The position numbers were made by a program, and so were the translations under genes. 8,081 nt of DNA from Nitrospinota bacterium (GTDB taxonomy: Bacteria > Nitrospinota > Nitrospinia > UBA9942). Of the stretch, positions 4,883 to 8,081 are shown one piece after another. The stretch covers positions 1-8,081 of the forward strand of contig JACQEW010000014.1 of the NCBI GenBank assembly GCA_016200365.1, written 5' to 3'. The notes below the pieces were generated by a model that saw nothing but the letters and a program-made list of their open reading frames with translations, searched no databases and was not told where the DNA came from. Position 1 is the first letter of the stretch. Every line of letters starts with the position of its first letter.

Positions 4883-6055
4883 TTAGTCAGCCTGTCTCCT
4901 CAAAAATGTCGGAATATCCAAATCCATTTCTCCGGAAAAGAGCGGACCCATCCTGTCTGTTGACGGCTCGCCCCCATTCGATTTTTTATGCCTGACATTT
5001 ATATGGTGGATAGGCATGTCAAGGATTTTACCGCCGCCGGCTACCGCCCTCAATTTCTGAATCTTATGCTCCTTCTCCACAATCTCTTGATGATGGGGCT
5101 GACCAAAACCAGTAGCTATTACAGTAATCCTCATCTCATCGCTGATGCTCTCATCTATTCCGGCGCCCCATATAATGTTTGCATCATCGTGAGCCATCTT
5201 CTGGATAATGGAAGATGCCTCTGTGGCATCATGGATAGTAAGGTCAGGTCCTCCTATAATATTTATCAATACACCCCTTGCCCCGTCTATGGAAGACTCC
5301 TCCAGAAGCGGACTTGAAACAGCATTCTGAGCCGCCTCGACCGCCTTGTTCTCTCCTTTACCGATACCTGTCCCCATAAGAGCCTGTCCCATGCCTGTCA
5401 TGATTGTCTTTACATCGGCGAAGTCGAGATTAACAAGGCAGGGCATTGTAATCAATTCCGATATACCCTTTACCGACTGCCTTAAAACCTCATCTGCTAT
5501 CCTGAAGGCATCCTTCAATGAGGTGTTTTTCGGAGCCACGCTTATCAGCCTGTCATTCGGTATCGTAATAAGCGTATCAACATTTTCCCTCAGATCTCTC
5601 AGTCCTGCCTCTGCCTGAGCCAGCCTCCTTTTCCCTTCAAAACTGAACGGTTTAGTAACCACTCCTACGGTTAATGCACCTTTATCCTTTGCAATCTTTG
5701 CTATTATAGGGGCTGCGCCGGTTCCTGTTCCGCCGCCCATTCCCGCGGTTATGAAAACCATATCCGCATCTTCCAGCAAATCTGCAATCTGCTCGGCGCT
5801 CTCCAGAGCAGCCTTTTTCCCCACCTCCGGGTTGCTGCCCGCACCGAGACCCCTCGTCAGCTCGGTCCCTATCTGAAGCTTCACAGGTACAGGGGAGGTC
5901 TTTAATACCTGGGCATCGGTATTGACCGATATGAATTCCACCCCTTCCAGTCTCGACGACATCATGGTGCTGACTGCGTTGCCGCCGCCGCCGCCGACTC
6001 CCACAACTTTAAGCTTTGCCGAATGATTAAATTCTTCCGATAATTCAAAGGTCAT
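4883..6055 (-). CDS. ftsZ: Cell division protein FtsZ
   Basis: A 390-aa tubulin-like GTPase that polymerises into the cytoplasmic Z ring at the division site. Seen: the nucleotide-binding start KVVGVGGGGGNAV (16-28), the tubulin signature GGGTGTG at 107-113, the T7 synergy loop NLDFAD at 209-214 with both acidic residues that complete GTP hydrolysis in the neighbouring subunit, a variable linker after about 320, and the conserved C-terminal peptide DLDIPTFLRRQ at 378-388 that binds FtsA and other partners. The start at 6055 follows a strong GGGAGGG site (6068-6062); the in-frame ATG at 6095-6097 is the loop of a repeat palindrome and is rejected. It follows ftsA on the same strand with 61 bases between, largely taken up by that repeat. 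Full length and intact. Confidence 0.99.
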   Translation of the reverse strand: MTFELSEEFNHSAKLKVVGVGGGGGNAVSTMMSSRLEGVEFISVNTDAQVLKTSPVPVKLQIGTELTRGLGAGSNPEVGKKAALESAEQIADLLEDADMVFITAGMGGGTGTGAAPIIAKIAKDKGALTVGVVTKPFSFEGKRRLAQAEAGLRDLRENVDTLITIPNDRLISVAPKNTSLKDAFRIADEVLRQSVKGISELITMPCLVNLDFADVKTIMTGMGQALMGTGIGKGENKAVEAAQNAVSSPLLEESSIDGARGVLINIIGGPDLTIHDATEASSIIQKMAHDDANIIWGAGIDESISDEMRITVIATGFGQPHHQEIVEKEHKIQKLRAVAGGGKILDMPIHHINVRHKKSNGGEPSTDRMGPLFSGEMDLDIPTFLRRQAD

Positions 6056-6072
6056 ATAAATCCCTCCCAAAA

Positions 6073-6118
6073 AATCCCCCTTTAATCCCCCTTTCATAAA
6101 GGGGGAAATAGGGGGATT
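6073..6118. repeat. CCCCC/GGGGG double palindrome between ftsA and ftsZ
   Basis: Outer arms AATCCCCC (6073-6080) and GGGGGATT (6111-6118), inner arms CCCCCTTT (6087-6094) and AAAGGGGG (6098-6105), three-base loop CAT. All four arms are perfect complements in nested order, so it folds into one long interrupted stem. Such AATCCCCC-TTTAATCCCCC units are dispersed palindromes in several bacterial genomes. The outer arm contains two bases of the ftsA stop codon, and the element ends a few bases before the ftsZ ribosome site. It could attenuate or process the ftsA-ftsZ transcript and shift the ratio of the two proteins. Confidence 0.8.
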
Positions 6119-7349
6119 AAAAAAAGTCCTCCACCCATCCCTTCATGCGGTTAAATATCTTGTCGAAAAGGTTTCTGTCCGTCAATCTCGGCTTTTTTCC
6201 ATGCTGGCGATTTTTTAAACCAAAGAGGATAAGCCCCACACCTGTGGCATACATCGGACTGTTCACAACATCAACCAATCCGCCGATTCCCTTAGGAAAC
6301 CCCCTTCTCACAGGCAATTTGAATATCTTCTCCGCCATGTCGGTCATACCATCCATGATAGCAGAGCCGCCGGTAAGGACCAAACCCGATGCAATGAGAT
6401 CAGAGTAGCCGCTTATGCTTATTTCTCTCTTTATAAGATTAAAAATTTCCTCCAGCCTCGGCTCGATTATCTCGCTTAATATCTGACGGGAAAGCACCCT
6501 CGGCTCCCTTCCGCCTGTGCTCGGCACTTCAATGGTCTCATCTTTTTTCACAAGGGCGGTCATGGCGCAGCCGTAAGTCTTTTTTATCTTTTCGGCTTCC
6601 ACCTGAGGAGTTCTGAGCCCTATGGCAATATCATTGGTAAGATGATTTCCTCCTATGGCAAGAACCGAAGTATGCTTTATCCCCTCCTCAAAAAATATGG
6701 CCAAATCCGATGTCCCGCCGCCTATATCCACCAGCGCAACGCCAAGCTCCTTCTCATCCCTGTCCAGCACCGCATCGCTGGATGCAAGCTGCTCAAGCAC
6801 TATATCCTTTACATCGAGTCCTGCCTTATTAACGCTCCTTATAATATTCTGTGCAGAGGTCACTGCACCGGTAACAATATGCACCTTTGCCTCGAGTCTT
6901 ACCCCTGTCATGCCGAGAGGCTCTCTAATCCCCTCCTGCTCATCGAGGATAAACTCCTGCGGAATGATATGTATTAACTCTCTGTCAGGAGGTATCGCTA
7001 CCGCCTGTGCAGCATCGAGAACTCTGTTAATATCAGGCTGTGTAACCTCTTTATTTTTCACAGCTATCACGCCATGGCTGTTGAATCCCTTGATATGCCC
7101 TCCGGCTATACCCACATAGACAGAATCAATCTCGCAGCCTGCCATCAGCTCCGCCTCTTCCACAGCGCCCTTTATTGACTCCACCGTGCTCTCGATATTT
7201 ACAACCACCCCTTTTCTCAAACCCCTCGACGGATGGGAGCCTATACCTATTATATCTATCTCTTTTTCATCCCTCACCTCGCCGATTATGCAGCATATCT
7301 TTGTGGTTCCAATATCGAGTCCTGCAATTATATCCTCACTCTTAGGCAT
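6117..7349 (-). CDS. ftsA: Cell division protein FtsA
   Basis: A 410-aa actin-like ATPase that tethers FtsZ to the inner membrane and recruits later divisome proteins. Seen: phosphate-1 loop IAGLDIGTTK (8-17), the FtsA-specific 1C subdomain in about residues 84-160, phosphate-2 loop VDIGGGTSDLA (207-217), adenosine motif GLVLTGGSA (322-330), a basic linker (379-392) and a C-terminal amphipathic helix (FDKIFNRMKGWVEDFF, 395-410) that serves as membrane anchor. Length is normal. The start is fixed by a full-length Shine-Dalgarno. It lies between ftsQ and ftsZ, the classic order. The stop codon is shared with a palindromic repeat, but the anchor helix is complete, so the element seems tolerated at the extreme end. 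Confidence 0.98.
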   Translation of the reverse strand: MPKSEDIIAGLDIGTTKICCIIGEVRDEKEIDIIGIGSHPSRGLRKGVVVNIESTVESIKGAVEEAELMAGCEIDSVYVGIAGGHIKGFNSHGVIAVKNKEVTQPDINRVLDAAQAVAIPPDRELIHIIPQEFILDEQEGIREPLGMTGVRLEAKVHIVTGAVTSAQNIIRSVNKAGLDVKDIVLEQLASSDAVLDRDEKELGVALVDIGGGTSDLAIFFEEGIKHTSVLAIGGNHLTNDIAIGLRTPQVEAEKIKKTYGCAMTALVKKDETIEVPSTGGREPRVLSRQILSEIIEPRLEEIFNLIKREISISGYSDLIASGLVLTGGSAIMDGMTDMAEKIFKLPVRRGFPKGIGGLVDVVNSPMYATGVGLILFGLKNRQHGKKPRLTDRNLFDKIFNRMKGWVEDFF

Positions 7350-7355
7350 TTCATA

Positions 7356-7365
7356 TCACCTCCTT
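7356..7365 (-). promoter_or_regulatory. Full-length Shine-Dalgarno of ftsA
   Basis: AAGGAGGTGA on the minus strand is a complete complement of the 16S rRNA 3' tail (ATCACCTCCTTTC appears on the plus strand). GGAGG sits nine bases before the ATG at 7349. It is far stronger than most sites in the window and predicts high translation of ftsA, despite the repeat-rich gap after ftsQ. Confidence 0.85.
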
Positions 7366-7370
7366 TCAAA

Positions 7371-7457
7371 GAATTAAGAGTTAAGAGTTAAGAATGAAGA
7401 GTTAATGTAATCCGTTTGACTTTTAACTCTTCACTCTTCACTTTTCACTCTTCATTT
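7371..7457 (-). repeat. Heptamer-type palindromic repeat between ftsQ and ftsA
   Basis: Left arm 7371-7407 has GAATTAAGAG, TTAAGAG, TTAAGAATGAAGAG units; right arm 7421-7457 has TTTTAACTCTTCACTCTTCA followed by CTTTTCACTCTTCA, with about 13 bases between. On the minus strand the right arm is a run of GAAGAGT/GAAAAGT heptamers. The arms pair into a long imperfect hairpin. The right arm overlaps the last codons and stop of ftsQ. It is the same kind of element as at 4827-4882. Confidence 0.75.
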
Positions 7458-8081
7458 TTACAATCACCTTATCCCTGTAGGACAGGTCTATATAATCCAG
7501 CTCCCTCCCGTCAGCATGGAAAGGAGCGGTATCCTCCTTCAACCGCTTCATTGCCATCTGGAGATTCTTAAAATTTTTATCCATGTTATCGCTGTTTATA
7601 ATAATATATTCCTCTCCATCTCCATGATAGAGCTTGACCCTGTTAATGCTTATAGGCTCGATCCTGAATATCTCACCATCGAGCGGTAAACCGTTAAATA
7701 CAGACCCGGCTTTCTTAACCCTCTCCGCTATACCTATACTGCTTAAGACCTCTTCGGAATTAACCCTCCCGCCTTCTTTATATGCGAAGGTCTCCGGCTC
7801 GATAATCACAGGTAATTCAATTTCGGCATCTCCCTTTAATTCGGTTAATATCACACCTTCGTTATCCACAAGGTAAATGCCTTTGGATTTAAGAACCGCA
7901 GCAGGAACCCTTTCGCTTATTTTTATGCTCAATTTATCCGGCAGCTCTTTTTTTACTACAGCATCCCTTATCCATGGATGCCCCTTTAGCCGCTTATAAA
8001 TATCATCTAATCTTAAGGAAAATATACTCTGTCCTGTTTTTATATTGCACAGGGAAAGGACCTCGTCTTTTTTGAGATTTA
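7438..8081 (-). CDS. ftsQ: Cell division protein FtsQ (N-terminus outside window)
   Basis: 213 residues of FtsQ, the bitopic divisome protein that links cytoplasmic FtsA/FtsZ to the periplasmic FtsB-FtsL and FtsW-FtsI machinery. The frame is open to the right edge, so the usual start, cytoplasmic tail and membrane segment are missing. Seen: the POTRA domain, with LKKDEVLSLCNIKTGQSIFS, RLKGHPWIRDAVVKKELPDK and LSIKISERVPAAVL, then the beta-domain with YLVDNEGVIL, LPVI, an LDGEIFRIEPISINRVKLYHG stretch and a final LDYIDLSYRDKVIVKM strand. A TTG at 7930-7932 could start a shorter frame, but it lies in mid-POTRA and is rejected. The last residues, MKSEK, are encoded by the heptamer repeat, so the C-terminus is repeat-derived. 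The gene precedes ftsA by 88 bases. Confidence 0.92.
   Translation of the reverse strand, partial: NLKKDEVLSLCNIKTGQSIFSLRLDDIYKRLKGHPWIRDAVVKKELPDKLSIKISERVPAAVLKSKGIYLVDNEGVILTELKGDAEIELPVIIEPETFAYKEGGRVNSEEVLSSIGIAERVKKAGSVFNGLPLDGEIFRIEPISINRVKLYHGDGEEYIIINSDNMDKNFKNLQMAMKRLKEDTAPFHADGRELDYIDLSYRDKVIVKMKSEK

Noticed and set aside
6056..6097. Longer FtsZ start with 14 extra residues.
   Set aside because: That ATG is the loop of the CCCCC/GGGGG palindrome; the ATG at 6055 has GGGAGGG in front and gives the normal FtsZ N-terminus.
7371..7457. CRISPR-like or tandem array.
   Set aside because: The units are 7 bases with no spacers and form a palindrome, so it is a dispersed repeat element.

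Overview
The window reads as a chromosomal segment of a Gram-negative, probably flagellated bacterium of moderate G+C content. Supporting signs are FtsQ/FtsA/FtsZ-type division genes, a lipobox-bearing BamE-like lipoprotein, and an exact match to the flagellar sigma-28 promoter consensus. Dispersed palindromes built from AATCCCCC and GAAGAGT/TTAAGAG units would fit Nitrospirota or Desulfobacterota-like lineages. That assignment is inference; no rRNA or other marker is present to fix the taxon.

Left part (1-4163, all on +). The 3' two-thirds of an aldehyde dehydrogenase gene is followed by an AT-rich accessory stretch. First comes an abutting DUF4258/DUF2283 pair that looks like a toxin-antitoxin module (920-1402). 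Next is a 150-base gap with an imperfect direct repeat, a -10-like box and, on the minus strand, a 22-base copy of the tRNA-Glu(UUC) anticodon arm. Then comes a compact three-gene cassette (1556-3827): a single-chain N6-adenine methyltransferase with its own target-recognition domain, a small four-cysteine zinc-ribbon protein, and a PD-(D/E)xK-like putative endonuclease that overlaps it. The endonuclease frame seems to have lost one base near its end. A small BamE-like lipoprotein closes the + strand run.

Middle (4154-4808, minus strand). A textbook sigma-70 promoter drives two small unrecognised genes, a basic 67-aa protein and a 48-aa single-pass membrane protein. Downstream of them, a perfect sigma-28 promoter (TAAAGTTT-N11-GCCGATAA) sits about 85 bases from an intrinsic terminator with no gene between. 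The predicted transcript has a 5' hairpin, an exposed anti-Shine-Dalgarno stretch (UUACCUCCUCG) and a terminator hairpin, which is the architecture of a regulatory small RNA. This is the most interesting candidate in the window.

Right part (4883-8081, minus strand). The end of a division and cell wall (dcw) cluster in the order ftsQ (5'-truncated by the window), ftsA, ftsZ. A palindromic repeat element sits at the 3' end of each gene: heptamer-type elements after ftsZ and ftsQ, and a CCCCC/GGGGG palindrome after ftsA. Two of them touch or supply the stop codon region. FtsA and FtsQ connect the membrane divisome to the FtsZ ring.

No gene-free stretch exceeds 300 bases.
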